64,000 bases of DNA from Bacillus sp. NTK071 (GCF_017303315.1 NZ_JAFKOI010000003.1:186001-250000), one strand, 5' to 3'; shown: positions 8,296 through 17,281, numbered from the stretch's first letter. Program-made: numbers and translations. Notes: generated from the sequence alone by a model not told the origin.

Positions 8296-9414
8296 ATGTC
8301 TACTAATCTAAAAATGCTACAGCCTTATACTCTCCCTTCTGGTGTAGAACTTAAAAACAGAATCATGCTCGCACCTATGACCAATTTTTTATCCAATGAT
8401 GATGGAACAGTATCGGATAAGGAACTTGCCTATTACAAAGAGCGTTCCGGTGGTGTTGGTACAGTTATAACAGCTTGCGCAAATGTTCTCCCACATGGTA
8501 AAGGATTTGCTGGTGAAATTGGAGCCTACCGCGACGAACAGATTCCTGGACTAAAGAAACTGGCTGATACGATACATGCTGAAGGCGCTAGAGCGATACT
8601 ACAAATTTTCCACGGAGGAAGAATGTGCCCTCCAGAGCTTGTTCCAAATCAAGAAATTCTTAGTGCAAGTGCTATTCCAGCTGAACGAGAAGGTTCAAAA
8701 ACACCACGCGCTATGACGGAACAAGAGATTCAAGATACTATTGTTGCATTCGGAGAAGCTACAAGACGTGCCATCGAAGCTGGATATGACGGTATTGAAC
8801 TTCACGGAGCGAATACGTATTTGCTTCAACAATTCTTCTCTCCCCACTCTAATCGTAGAGAAGACGCTTGGGGTGGAAGTCTTGAGAATCGCATGAAGTT
8901 TCCACTTGCTGTTATTGAATCTGCACAAGCTGCCGTTAAAAAACATGCAGACGAATCATTTATAGTAGGTTACCGCGTCTCTCCTGAAGAACGCGAAAAC
9001 CCTGGTATTACGATGGATGACACTCTTCAGCTTGTTGATGAACTTGCAAAGCGTAACTTGGATTATGTTCACGTATCACTTTCTGATTTCTATCAGGGAT
9101 CAATGCGTGAAGAAGATACAACTCCTCGTATGGAATTGATTAAGGAGCGAATCGGTCACCTCGTACCTGTTATCGGTGTTGGATCTCTGCACACACCTGA
9201 TGAAGTTGAAAAAGCGCTCGAAACCGGCGTTCCTCTTATTGCACTTGGACGCGAAATGATTATGGAGCCCCGCTGGGTCGAGAAAGTGCAGAATGGCGAT
9301 ACAGAAAGCATCCGCACAACCTTAAAAAAAGGAACTCAAGATGAACTTGTTGTACCTGAACCACTCTGGAGTACCATTTTCAGCGTACCTGGTTGGTTTC
9401 CTATTGAAGATTAA
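8296..9414 (+). CDS. NADH-dependent flavin oxidoreductase, Old Yellow Enzyme family (YqiG-like)
   Basis: This 372-residue TIM-barrel flavoenzyme belongs to the OYE/YqiG-like group that reduces activated alkenes, enones or nitro compounds with NAD(P)H and FMN. It shows LKNRIMLAPMTNF at the start of the barrel, the QIFHGGRMC segment, the substrate-binding pair in ELHGANTYLLQQFFSPHSNRR (His and Asn before the LLQQF helix), and GVGSLHTPDEVEKAL followed by ALGREMIMEP at the phosphate site. The start has a GAAGGAGGATCACA ribosome site. It is monocistronic with a strong terminator. The natural substrate is unknown. Confidence 0.88.
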   Translation: MSTNLKMLQPYTLPSGVELKNRIMLAPMTNFLSNDDGTVSDKELAYYKERSGGVGTVITACANVLPHGKGFAGEIGAYRDEQIPGLKKLADTIHAEGARAILQIFHGGRMCPPELVPNQEILSASAIPAEREGSKTPRAMTEQEIQDTIVAFGEATRRAIEAGYDGIELHGANTYLLQQFFSPHSNRREDAWGGSLENRMKFPLAVIESAQAAVKKHADESFIVGYRVSPEERENPGITMDDTLQLVDELAKRNLDYVHVSLSDFYQGSMREEDTTPRMELIKERIGHLVPVIGVGSLHTPDEVEKALETGVPLIALGREMIMEPRWVEKVQNGDTESIRTTLKKGTQDELVVPEPLWSTIFSVPGWFPIED

Positions 9415-9418
9415 TTAG

Positions 9419-9449
9419 AAAAGCCTCCGCATCACTGCGGAGGCTTTTT
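9419..9449. terminator. Bidirectional terminator
   Basis: AAAAGCCTCCGC and GCGGAGGCTTTTT form a 12-bp stem between the convergent OYE and DUF1330 genes. Confidence 0.85.
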
Positions 9450-9767
9450 CTATTTCAATACTGGTCTTAGATCATCAATCTTCTCAAACAGGTGCCAGAC
9501 AAAATCATCAACACCAAGTTCACGATGTGGATGTAAGTCTTCAAGGTCCGGATCATTAACATACTGATAGATGCCTTTTTTCGATTGCCACTCCACAAGC
9601 ATCATAACTTGTCTTGGTGCGATATCTCCTTCAGGGGAGGAATCAAGCTTACCTATAGCAATAACTTTGCCCCCGTATTTACGAACAGGTTCTTCAGCTC
9701 TTCTCGCATACTCTGCATACTCTTCTCCATCCTTCACGTTAAACAAATTCAGAGCGTACATTGCCAC
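9450..9767 (-). CDS. DUF1330-like dimeric alpha-beta barrel protein
   Basis: This 105-residue protein resembles the DUF1330/ferredoxin-like dimeric alpha-beta barrel group: a YALNLFNVKDGEEYAEY beginning, a central KYGGKVIAIGK strand and a MMLVEWQSKKGIYQYVNDP strand-helix. Function is unknown; relatives are small cytoplasmic proteins, often beside oxidoreductases. The upstream ATG at 9773 is only 1-2 nt from GGGAGG, so I place the start at the GTG at 9767 (7 nt spacing). The gene overlaps the end of the molybdopterin oxidoreductase by 29 bp, so the two are translationally linked. Confidence 0.7.
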   Translation of the reverse strand: MAMYALNLFNVKDGEEYAEYARRAEEPVRKYGGKVIAIGKLDSSPEGDIAPRQVMMLVEWQSKKGIYQYVNDPDLEDLHPHRELGVDDFVWHLFEKIDDLRPVLK

Positions 9768-12012
9768 GTTCATTCCTCCCTTGATTTACCTTTCTCACAG
9801 CAATCGGAATACCGTTTAGCACCGCCGTTCCTGACACAGCATCCAACCTTTTTTCATAACTTAAAAGATTTGTATTTACCCCTTCGTTCTGTCCGGCAAC
9901 TTCCATTTTCGTTCCTTTCAACCCATGTCCATAACCATGTGGGATACTTGCTACACCCTGCATAATATCGTCCGTAATCTCGACCGTTACTTGAAGTCTA
10001 CCTGCTTCAGACTCTACTTCTGCCATACCACCATCCACTAAATTAAACCTTTTTGCATCATTAGGATGAAGCAACATCGTACAACGGTTCTTTCCTTTCA
10101 TTAAGACAGGAAGATTATGCAACCATGAATTATTAGATCGTAAATGTCGTCTGCCTATTAACATCATATTTGGCTGGTCACCTATTTCATCCTTCAGTCT
10201 CTTCACATCGTTTACAATTAGTTCAGGTGCTAGCTCAATTTTCCCTGTATGTGTTAAAAGGATTTCAGGAATTCTTGACTGCAACGGACCAAGATCTAGC
10301 CCATGTGGGTACTGTTCTAGTTTTGAAAGACTCAAACCTTCTGCGTCCTCAAAATGATCACCATAAGGGCCCGTTCGGAGCATATAATCAAGCATTCGCT
10401 CAGGTCCTTTTCGACATTGAAGAGAGGACATGATTTCTTCAGGATTTCGTCCAAAGACCGGTGATTGGTCGTTCTTCACATCTTTATTAATTAGAAATTG
10501 AATCGCGGCATCGTCCAATTGCGTTACAGCATCTTCAGATGGCTCTTCATCTCCAATTAAGGAAGCAAGCCTCAAAAGAATCTCCCACTCATCAAGCTGC
10601 CCTTCTTTCTTCTCGAATACTGGGCTTGAATAATGTGAAATATTTCTCACTGAAAGCTGATAGAATGAGAGATCATAATGAGATCGCTCAAGTGGTGAAG
10701 GGGCTGGTAGAATCACATTTGCATGGCGAGTCGTTTCATTTAAATAACAGTCTACACTCACCATAAAATCAAGATTTTTTGCTGCATCTTCTAAACGTTT
10801 ACTATTCGGTGTAGATAACATCGGATTACCAGCAACGGTTACAAAGGCGCGCACCTGTCCCTCTCCAGGCGTATCCATCTCTTCTGCTAGACATGCTACG
10901 GGAAGCTCACCAAGAACCTCTGGCATTTCGCTCACTCTACTTTTAAACCGCCCAAATCGATACCCTTTCTTTCTAGACGTTTTCCCTCCAGCTGCTGGTG
11001 TTGTGAACATCACACCACCCTCATGATCGAGGTTGCCCGTAACGAAATTAATAACGTCTATGAGCCAGCTATTAATTGTCCCGAATGATTGTGTACAAGT
11101 TCCCATACGACCGTAGACTGCAGCACAAGAGGCAGAAGAAATTTCTCTCGCGATCATACGAATCGCTTCAGAATCAATGCCGCATACGCTCGCCATTTTC
11201 TCAGGTGAAAATTCCTTTGCTAGCTCTTTCACTTCTTTCAAACCATTAACATGATCAGCAAGATAATTATCCTTCGTCAATCTCTCGTCAAATAAGGTGT
11301 AGAGTAAACTAAATAGAAAATAAGCATCTTTTCCAGGCTTAATGAAGTGATGATCATCTGCCATTTTTGCTGTAGCTGTGCGAACTGGATCAACAACGAC
11401 AAGACGGCCACCGCGTTTCTTTAAATCTTGAAGTCTCCCTCTCATATTAGGTCCTGTCATTAAGCTACCGTTCGAAACAACTGGATTCGCTCCAATACAG
11501 AGAAAATACTGCGTTCGGTCGACATCAGGAATTGGAATACTAAAGTCACCGCCATACATCAACTCAGCTGCTAACTGTTTAGGGATTTGATCTACCGTAC
11601 TTGCTGAGTATTGATTTCGACTGCCAAGCGCCCTTAGAAAAATTGGCAAATAGAGCATGCCAGATAAATTATGAACGTTTGGATTACCAAGGTAAACGGC
11701 TACCGCATCTTTCCCATACGCTTCAATCACACCACGAAGACCTTTTCGAACTTCCTTAAATGCCTCTTCAAAACTAACAGTAAACCACTCTCCCCCCTTC
11801 CGAATCATCGGCTCTCGGATTCGGTCAGGATCATGGTGAAGTTCTTTTAAGCTAAACCCTTTTGGACATAGATACCCCTTACTAAACGGATCATTTTTAT
11901 CTCCTTCAATGTGCGTAACTTCGCCATTAACCGTATGAATTTCGAGCCCACAAGTTGCTTCACATAGCGGACACGTTCGGTAGTGAATGCTTTCCGTATC
12001 ATCGTTTTTCAT
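9739..12012 (-). CDS. Molybdopterin-dependent oxidoreductase with one 4Fe-4S cluster
   Basis: The 757-residue protein is a cytoplasmic member of the Mo/W-bis-pyranopterin (formate dehydrogenase/DMSO reductase) superfamily. Cys14, Cys17, Cys21 and Cys49 form the N-terminal 4Fe-4S motif. Cofactor-binding stretches include GANPVVSNGSLMTGPN, VVDPVRTATAK, GNPMLSTPNSKRL and, in the C-terminal domain from about 610, HPNDAKRFNL and PHGYGHG. At the place of the Sec/Cys Mo ligand of formate dehydrogenases the sequence is SASTVDQIP, without Cys or Sec, so formate is not the obvious substrate. No Tat signal or electron-transfer subunits are nearby. Ribosome site GAAGGAGGGATAAC. It resembles the B. subtilis YoaE group. 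Confidence 0.85.
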   Translation of the reverse strand: MKNDDTESIHYRTCPLCEATCGLEIHTVNGEVTHIEGDKNDPFSKGYLCPKGFSLKELHHDPDRIREPMIRKGGEWFTVSFEEAFKEVRKGLRGVIEAYGKDAVAVYLGNPNVHNLSGMLYLPIFLRALGSRNQYSASTVDQIPKQLAAELMYGGDFSIPIPDVDRTQYFLCIGANPVVSNGSLMTGPNMRGRLQDLKKRGGRLVVVDPVRTATAKMADDHHFIKPGKDAYFLFSLLYTLFDERLTKDNYLADHVNGLKEVKELAKEFSPEKMASVCGIDSEAIRMIAREISSASCAAVYGRMGTCTQSFGTINSWLIDVINFVTGNLDHEGGVMFTTPAAGGKTSRKKGYRFGRFKSRVSEMPEVLGELPVACLAEEMDTPGEGQVRAFVTVAGNPMLSTPNSKRLEDAAKNLDFMVSVDCYLNETTRHANVILPAPSPLERSHYDLSFYQLSVRNISHYSSPVFEKKEGQLDEWEILLRLASLIGDEEPSEDAVTQLDDAAIQFLINKDVKNDQSPVFGRNPEEIMSSLQCRKGPERMLDYMLRTGPYGDHFEDAEGLSLSKLEQYPHGLDLGPLQSRIPEILLTHTGKIELAPELIVNDVKRLKDEIGDQPNMMLIGRRHLRSNNSWLHNLPVLMKGKNRCTMLLHPNDAKRFNLVDGGMAEVESEAGRLQVTVEITDDIMQGVASIPHGYGHGLKGTKMEVAGQNEGVNTNLLSYEKRLDAVSGTAVLNGIPIAVRKVNQGRNERGNVRSEFV

Positions 12013-12036
12013 GTTATCCCTCCTTCTTTTTGCATA

Positions 12037-12056
12037 AATACCAACCAGTCAGTATT
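12037..12056. promoter_or_regulatory. TetR-type palindrome upstream of the molybdopterin oxidoreductase
   Basis: AATACCAACCAGTCAGTATT is an imperfect 20-bp palindrome whose half-sites differ only by transitions (AATACYRACY). Its length and the ACC-GGT-like centre suit a TetR-family repressor, but no such gene is in the neighbourhood. It lies about 25 nt before the start codon. Confidence 0.4.
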
Positions 12057-12120
12057 TTAATTTTACTGAAAATTTTGTTTTTATACAAGTGCTTTTAAAC
12101 TTAGACATCATTGTAATGGA

Positions 12121-12816
12121 TTAGTGAATCCACTTCTCTCTTAATGCATTCGCTACTGCCTCAGCCCGATTGTTTGCATCTAATTTACGAATCGCTGAGG
12201 TAATATAATCCCTTGCTGTAAAATCACTAATATGCAAAATTCGGGCAATTTCTTTCGTGCTTTTGCCATTTGCAGCATGCTGAATAACCTCTGTTTCTCG
12301 AGGACTTAACGGGTTTTTGGATAGTGAGGTAATTGGAAGCATAAAGCCTAGTGCTTGACGGAAATAAACCATCACGTCATCAATTAGTCCTTGATGAATT
12401 GTAATTCCTTCCTCTTTCTCATCAATAAGGACACAGCCAATGGCAATACGTTCAATGCTTAAAGGAATAATGAGTACGGATGTTAAATTATAAGCTTCGA
12501 TATATTCTTCGGGGAAAAGCTGATGATGTTGATCCATCATCAACAGAGCAGGTTTATTAGTAAGTAGTGCGCGTTGAATCGGTGGAATGCGCCGTATATC
12601 CTCTCGTATTGCATTCATAGAAAATACGCCGCTACGGTCCACACGGAGAACACCTTCTCCAATGCCCGTAAAATAAGAAAAAGTAAAGATACTTGCACGT
12701 CTGAAAGGAAAGTGAGAAAGACACTTTTGGAGCATTAGTTCACAACGATGGATTGGGTCTTTCGTTTCCAGTAACTGATGAAAAGATCGCATCCACGTTT
12801 CTTCATGCATCGACAT
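12121..12816 (-). CDS. GAF-like sensor with LuxR-type helix-turn-helix
   Basis: The 231-residue regulator has an N-terminal GAF-like sensor region (about residues 10-155; RASIFTFSYFTGIGEGVLRVDR and LTSVLIIPLSIERIAIGCVLIDE) and a C-terminal LuxR DNA-binding domain starting at LSPRETEVIQHAANGKSTKEIARIL and ending KLDANNRAEAVANAL. There is no receiver Asp region, so it is not a response regulator and probably binds a small molecule or senses redox state directly. It is divergent from the R2lox-ALDH-ADH operon, with 135 bp between, and is the likely local regulator. Ribosome site AGGGGTG precedes the ATG. Confidence 0.82.
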   Translation of the reverse strand: MSMHEETWMRSFHQLLETKDPIHRCELMLQKCLSHFPFRRASIFTFSYFTGIGEGVLRVDRSGVFSMNAIREDIRRIPPIQRALLTNKPALLMMDQHHQLFPEEYIEAYNLTSVLIIPLSIERIAIGCVLIDEKEEGITIHQGLIDDVMVYFRQALGFMLPITSLSKNPLSPRETEVIQHAANGKSTKEIARILHISDFTARDYITSAIRKLDANNRAEAVANALREKWIH

Positions 12817-12873
12817 GATTCACCCCTATCTTTTCAGGAATCGAATGTTCAGACATAAATCGTTAAACTAAAT

Positions 12874-12888
12874 ATGTAAGCGCTTTCT
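12874..12888. promoter_or_regulatory. cre box between the LuxR-type regulator and the R2lox operon
   Basis: ATGTAAGCGCTTTCT matches all fixed positions of the cre consensus WTGNAANCGNWNNCW. It lies 64 bp before the R2lox start, in the shared divergent control region, implying catabolite repression by CcpA. Confidence 0.72.
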
Positions 12889-12951
12889 ATGATAGCCCTT
12901 TTATTATAGAAGCTGATGGATTAAATCGCAAGCAATGAAAGGTGGTCTTAT

Positions 12952-13842
12952 ATGAGGAGAGAAATGATAACGACAAGTGAGCGCGGACTTCAAGAAGACT
13001 CGCTTCCATTTCGACTGTATCAAAAAGCCAAGAAGTTTGGAGGATGGGATCCAAAAGAGATTGATTTCACACAGGATGTGAAAGACTGGCAGTTTCTATC
13101 AGGAGCTCAGCAAGAAGAGATCCTTAGGCTAGTTTCGCAATTTCAAGCTGGTGAAGAAGCCGTAACACTTGATCTCCTACCACTCATTATGGTGATTGCA
13201 AAAGAAGGCAGAATTGAAGAAGAGATGTATCTAACGACTTTTCTATTTGAAGAAGCTAAGCATACTGAGTTTTTCAGACTTTTCCTTAACGAAATTGGTC
13301 AAAAAGACGATCTCTCACGTTATCATTCTGACACATATCAGAAAATTTTCTATCATATTCTGCCTAAAGCAATGGGCAAGCTCGAACACGATCATTCAAG
13401 GGAAGCACTTGCTGAAGCATCGACTATTTACAATATGTTTGTTGAAGGTGTTCTTGCTGAAACAGGCTACTTTTCTTTCTATGAATCACTAGAACAAGCA
13501 CAAATAATGCCAGGTTTAATGAAAGGTGTTGGTCTGCTTAAAAGAGATGAATCACGTCATATCGGCTATGGAACCTTTTTGCTGCAGCGATTGATTGCAG
13601 AGAAACCACCTCTATTTGATCTCGTACAGAACAAAATGAATGAACTTGCTCCACTTGCCCAACAGTTAACTCAGGAAGGAATGGGTGGAAAAGCTCAAAA
13701 TGCGTTTGGAAACACATTGGATGCAACGATGGCCTTTTCTATGAAACAGTTATCCGTTCGTATGGATATCCTTGCACGTGCAAAAGGCAAAAGCGTAAAA
13801 GATATTCAAAAAACGCTTGAAGCTGATGTCGGCGTCATTTAA
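12952..13842 (+). CDS. R2-like ligand-binding oxidase (Mn/Fe, ether-crosslinked)
   Basis: The 296-residue ferritin-fold protein is an R2lox, a relative of the ribonucleotide reductase small subunit that assembles a Mn/Fe site, performs a two-electron oxidation of its own Val-Tyr pair and holds a long-chain ligand. Metal ligands align as Glu68 (GEEAVTL), Glu101 and His104 (FEEAKH), Glu165 (FVEGV), Glu200 and His203 (KRDESRH); Val71 and Tyr160 match the crosslinking pair of the Geobacillus enzyme. No RNR large subunit is nearby, which fits R2lox and not NrdF. An ATG at 12964 with AGGAG upstream is an alternative start. It heads an operon with an aldehyde and an alcohol dehydrogenase. The natural substrate is unknown in the family. 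Confidence 0.9.
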   Translation: MRREMITTSERGLQEDSLPFRLYQKAKKFGGWDPKEIDFTQDVKDWQFLSGAQQEEILRLVSQFQAGEEAVTLDLLPLIMVIAKEGRIEEEMYLTTFLFEEAKHTEFFRLFLNEIGQKDDLSRYHSDTYQKIFYHILPKAMGKLEHDHSREALAEASTIYNMFVEGVLAETGYFSFYESLEQAQIMPGLMKGVGLLKRDESRHIGYGTFLLQRLIAEKPPLFDLVQNKMNELAPLAQQLTQEGMGGKAQNAFGNTLDATMAFSMKQLSVRMDILARAKGKSVKDIQKTLEADVGVI

Positions 13843-13861
13843 AGCAAAAGGAGGATAAATA

Positions 13862-15388
13862 ATGTCAGTTAACGGAGATATCAAGTCATATCCGCTTTTC
13901 ATTAACGGTGAATGGACCGCCTCAGAAGCTAAACGTACATTCGATGTCGTCAATCCAGCGAATGGAGAGCTTGTTGCAAAGGTAGCAAGCGGAACAGAGA
14001 AGGATGTCGACCGCGCTGTGGAAGCCGCAGCTGCTGCATTTGAACAGGATGAATGGCGAGAAATGCCACCGAAAGAGCGTTCGAAAATCCTTTATGGGAT
14101 TGCACAAAAGATCATGGAAAATGCCGAAGAGCTCGTGGGATTAGAAGCGATCTCATCAGGCGGAACAGTTCGAAGACTTGGCTCAAATGATGTTCTTCAG
14201 ATGGTTGATTTATTCCAAACGCTCGGTAAATTTGTACTGGATTACACCTATTCTGAAACTCTCCCTTCTCCACCGTTTCCTGGACCCTCACACAATTTCA
14301 TCTGGCGTGAACCAATCGGTGTATGTGCAGCCATTACGCCATGGAATATGCCGATGTTAATCGCTACGTGGAAGATTGCACCTGCGCTAGCAATGGGTAA
14401 TACGATCGTTATTAAACCAGCAAGCTACACACCGCTCACAACTCTAAAGCTCGCTGAAATCATTTCTGAAGTTGTACCACCTGGTGTTATTAATGTGGTT
14501 ACAGGAAGCGGTAAAGAAGTAGGTGAAGCGCTCGCCACTCATCCGAAAGTCGATAAAATTGCCTTTACTGGTTCAACTGAAGTAGGTCGCCACATTATGA
14601 GTCTCGCTTCTAAAACGATTAAAAACACGACACTTGAGCTTGGAGGTAAATCACCATCGATTTTACTAGAAGATGCAGATCTCTCACTAGCGCTTCCTGG
14701 AAGCTTATTCGGAGTCTTCCTCCATTCTGGACAACTCTGTGAATCTGGCACAAGATTATTTGTTCCAGATAAAATCTATGATCAGGTTATAGATGGATTA
14801 AAAGAGCTTTCAGAGAAGCTTGTTCTAGGTAATCCGCTTAATCCCGCTACTGATATGGGACCAGTAATCTCAGAGACTCAAGAAGAATCGATTTTATCTT
14901 ATATCGAAAAAGGAAAGCAAGAAGGCGCTCGCCTCGTGTGCGGTGGACATGTAGTGAAAGTTGAAGGTTGTGAGAAAGGACATTTTATTGCTCCAACAAT
15001 TTTTGCAGATGTGACAAACGATATGACAATAGCAAGAGAAGAAATCTTTGGACCTGTTTTATCTGTCATCCGCTATAGCGAAGTTGAAGATGCGATACGA
15101 ATGGCTAACGATACCATTTACGGGCTTGCTGCAGGCGTATGGACGGCAGACGTTAATAAAGCATATAAAGTCGTTCGCAAACTGCGCGCTGGCGTTGTTT
15201 GGATCAATGACTGGCATATGCTTCGAAACGATGCTCCTTTCGGTGGATATAAGCAAAGCGGCATTGGTAGAGAGATGGGCAAACACTCACTTGATGCCTA
15301 TACACAAATCAAGCATGTTCATACGTCGATGGTTCCAGACGTGGAACGTAGAACTTGGTACAGTCTTCTTCTTTCAAACCAATCTTAA
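13862..15388 (+). CDS. Aldehyde dehydrogenase, NAD(P)-dependent
   Basis: The 508-residue enzyme oxidises aldehydes to acids. Catalytic residues are clear: Asn161 in ITPWNMP, Glu259 in LELGGKSP and nucleophile Cys293 in SGQLCESGTRL; the coenzyme motif is FTGSTEVG. The C-terminal NDWHMLRNDAPFGGYKQSGIGREMG is typical of the betaine/phenylacetaldehyde-type ALDH group. Ribosome site AAAGGAGGATAAATA. It starts 19 nt after R2lox and ends 17 nt before the alcohol dehydrogenase, so the three form one operon. Substrate unknown; context suggests an aldehyde made by the neighbouring enzymes. Confidence 0.92.
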   Translation: MSVNGDIKSYPLFINGEWTASEAKRTFDVVNPANGELVAKVASGTEKDVDRAVEAAAAAFEQDEWREMPPKERSKILYGIAQKIMENAEELVGLEAISSGGTVRRLGSNDVLQMVDLFQTLGKFVLDYTYSETLPSPPFPGPSHNFIWREPIGVCAAITPWNMPMLIATWKIAPALAMGNTIVIKPASYTPLTTLKLAEIISEVVPPGVINVVTGSGKEVGEALATHPKVDKIAFTGSTEVGRHIMSLASKTIKNTTLELGGKSPSILLEDADLSLALPGSLFGVFLHSGQLCESGTRLFVPDKIYDQVIDGLKELSEKLVLGNPLNPATDMGPVISETQEESILSYIEKGKQEGARLVCGGHVVKVEGCEKGHFIAPTIFADVTNDMTIAREEIFGPVLSVIRYSEVEDAIRMANDTIYGLAAGVWTADVNKAYKVVRKLRAGVVWINDWHMLRNDAPFGGYKQSGIGREMGKHSLDAYTQIKHVHTSMVPDVERRTWYSLLLSNQS

Positions 15389-15405
15389 AAATGGAGGTGA
15401 GCAGT

Positions 15406-16620
15406 ATGTCATTAACTTATTCTCAAGTCATGCTTCGAACTGCAATTCATAGTGGTGCAGGAACTCGCGCGCTAGTACCTGATTTATTTAGGGGACTTCA
15501 ATCGAAGCGAGTAGTCCTTTTTAGTGATCGTGGTCTTGAGCAGGCCGGAATTGTCGAGAAAATTAAAGAGATCTTTGCCTTAACACCGCATGGGACAGGA
15601 CCAGAACTTGCAGGAGTATACCTAGATATTAAACAGGATGCAGGCAGTAAAGACGTGAATGCAGCGCTACGATACGCACGAGAAATAAGTGCTGACGGTC
15701 TACTTGCAGTTGGTGGTGGAAGCGTTATGGACACAGTAAAAGGAGTCAAATACTGTCTTCATCATGGCTTAACAGACATTAAAGAAGCCATTCCAGGCGG
15801 CCTACTCTATTTAACCTGGCCAGAAGCAAACTATATGCCGATCCCACATATCTCAATCCCAACAACAGCAGGAACGGGGTCAGAAGTTTCTCCTATTGCT
15901 GTTATTTATAACGAAGACATCAAAATGAAAACGAACATTATACATCCGTTCATTAATTCAGATATGGCTATTTTAGACCCTGAACTAACCACTGGTCTTC
16001 CGGCATCCATTACGGCATTCACCGGGTATGATGCGCTTACCCACGCTATCGAAGCACTCGCCTCACCAACAGCGACAGCATTGACCGATGCCTATGCGCT
16101 ACATGCGATTCGACTAATCGAAACCCACCTTCCAACTGCAGTGAAGCAGGGACACAATTTAACTGCAAGAATGGAGATGCTACAGGCGAGCATGATGGGA
16201 ATTACCGCCTTTAGTTTTGCACTTAATGCGATTCCAGTACACAACTTTGCCCATGCATATGGCGCGCTTTTCCGCATCCCACATGGCCTTGCAAATGCTG
16301 TTTTCCTTCCTGTCATCATCGAAATGATTCCAGATTTGTATTTGCCGAAAGTACAAGAGCTCGCCCAAGCGTTGAACCTAGAAACGAAAGGAAAAGAAAA
16401 AGAGACATTATTACAGGACGTTATCCAAAAAATTAAGTACATGCAGCAAGACATCGGCCTTCCTGCAGACTTTAAGGAATATGACATAAAGAGTGAAGCT
16501 TTGGAAGCAACGATAACGGCTGTTAAAATGGATCCTGCCGCTCTTAACTTTCCACTTTCTCCTGAACTAATAAAAGCTGTAGGTGAACGAGTGATTCATG
16601 CTCAAAAAGTATCTGTATAA
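15406..16620 (+). CDS. Iron-containing alcohol dehydrogenase
   Basis: The 404-residue protein is a group III alcohol dehydrogenase. It has AVGGGSVMDTVKG in the nucleotide domain, the glycine-rich STTAGTGSEVSPIAV-like region (IPTTAGTGSEVS), and metal ligands in TGYDALTHAIEA and HNFAHAYGALFRIPHGLANA (Asp plus three His). I start it at the ATG at 15406, where TGGAGGTGAGC gives a proper ribosome site; the open frame extends back into the ALDH gene. It closes the R2lox-ALDH operon and is followed by a strong terminator. It could interconvert an alcohol with the aldehyde used by the adjacent ALDH; this is inference. Confidence 0.9.
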   Translation: MSLTYSQVMLRTAIHSGAGTRALVPDLFRGLQSKRVVLFSDRGLEQAGIVEKIKEIFALTPHGTGPELAGVYLDIKQDAGSKDVNAALRYAREISADGLLAVGGGSVMDTVKGVKYCLHHGLTDIKEAIPGGLLYLTWPEANYMPIPHISIPTTAGTGSEVSPIAVIYNEDIKMKTNIIHPFINSDMAILDPELTTGLPASITAFTGYDALTHAIEALASPTATALTDAYALHAIRLIETHLPTAVKQGHNLTARMEMLQASMMGITAFSFALNAIPVHNFAHAYGALFRIPHGLANAVFLPVIIEMIPDLYLPKVQELAQALNLETKGKEKETLLQDVIQKIKYMQQDIGLPADFKEYDIKSEALEATITAVKMDPAALNFPLSPELIKAVGERVIHAQKVSV

Positions 16621-16626
16621 CCATAT

Positions 16627-16664
16627 AAAAAGAACCGTGAAGCGATCGCTTCATGGTTCTTTTT
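16627..16664. terminator. Bidirectional terminator after the R2lox operon
   Basis: AAAAAGAACC and GGTTCTTTTT flank an inner TGAAGCG/CGCTTCA stem. It separates the operon from the convergent NAD-binding gene and touches the latter's stop codon. Confidence 0.88.
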
Positions 16665-17281
16665 CAATTGGCGAGTCCGATTGATTGACGAATGTAGAGG
16701 TGCTCAGTAGCTGCTTTAAGCATAAAATCAGCTACGTCTTCTCTTGAAATTCGTCGCCCTCCCCTTGGAACGCCACTCGTTGCTTTGCGATAATCGCTTG
16801 TTCTTCCATCATTCGTTAACCCCATTGGACGAGCAACTGTCCAGTCTGTATCACTTGCAGCAAGGAGATCTGCCGCTCTTCGATGATCAGCAAGGACGTT
16901 TTTCAGCAGTTTTCCTGCAATGAAACCTGTAACACCAGGTATTTCTTTATTAATGCCTGCAGAAGCCATGTAGATGATCCGCTTCACATCGTGAATACTC
17001 ATTGCATCGAGAATGTTCGCTGTCATCGTAGAAAGATCAGTCGTTTTTCCAAGACCATTCGCTCCAAGGCACGATATAACCGCATCAAATTCAGGGCGCA
17101 TCACCTGTTTGACATCAGCCGCTTGCATCGCATCCCCTAGCTCAACGGAGAGGTTTTTGTGAGAAGTCTCAAGCTTAGAAGGTGTTCGAACAAAAGCTGT
17201 TACATGATGTCCGGCTGCGATTGCTTGTCTTACGAATGCATTCCCAGTGCCCCCTGAAGCCCCAAATACAATCAAATTCAT
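16664..17281 (-). CDS. NAD(P)H-binding atypical short-chain dehydrogenase
   Basis: This 205-residue protein starts with the Rossmann motif MNLIVFGASGGTGNAFVRQA and has the ISCLGANG and IIYMASAGINKE strands of NmrA/NAD(P)-binding atypical SDRs such as Bacillus YwnB. The Tyr-Lys catalytic pair of classical SDRs is not apparent, so it may be a redox sensor or a reductase with an unusual site. The start at 17281 is supported by GGGGGAGGTAGTAAC upstream. It stands alone between two terminated units. Confidence 0.75.
   Translation of the reverse strand: MNLIVFGASGGTGNAFVRQAIAAGHHVTAFVRTPSKLETSHKNLSVELGDAMQAADVKQVMRPEFDAVISCLGANGLGKTTDLSTMTANILDAMSIHDVKRIIYMASAGINKEIPGVTGFIAGKLLKNVLADHRRAADLLAASDTDWTVARPMGLTNDGRTSDYRKATSGVPRGGRRISREDVADFMLKAATEHLYIRQSIGLAN

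Noticed and set aside
12952-13842. Ribonucleotide reductase small subunit (NrdF/NrdB)
   Set aside because: The first metal ligand is Glu in GEEAVTL rather than Asp, the Val-Tyr crosslink pair is present, and there is no large subunit gene.
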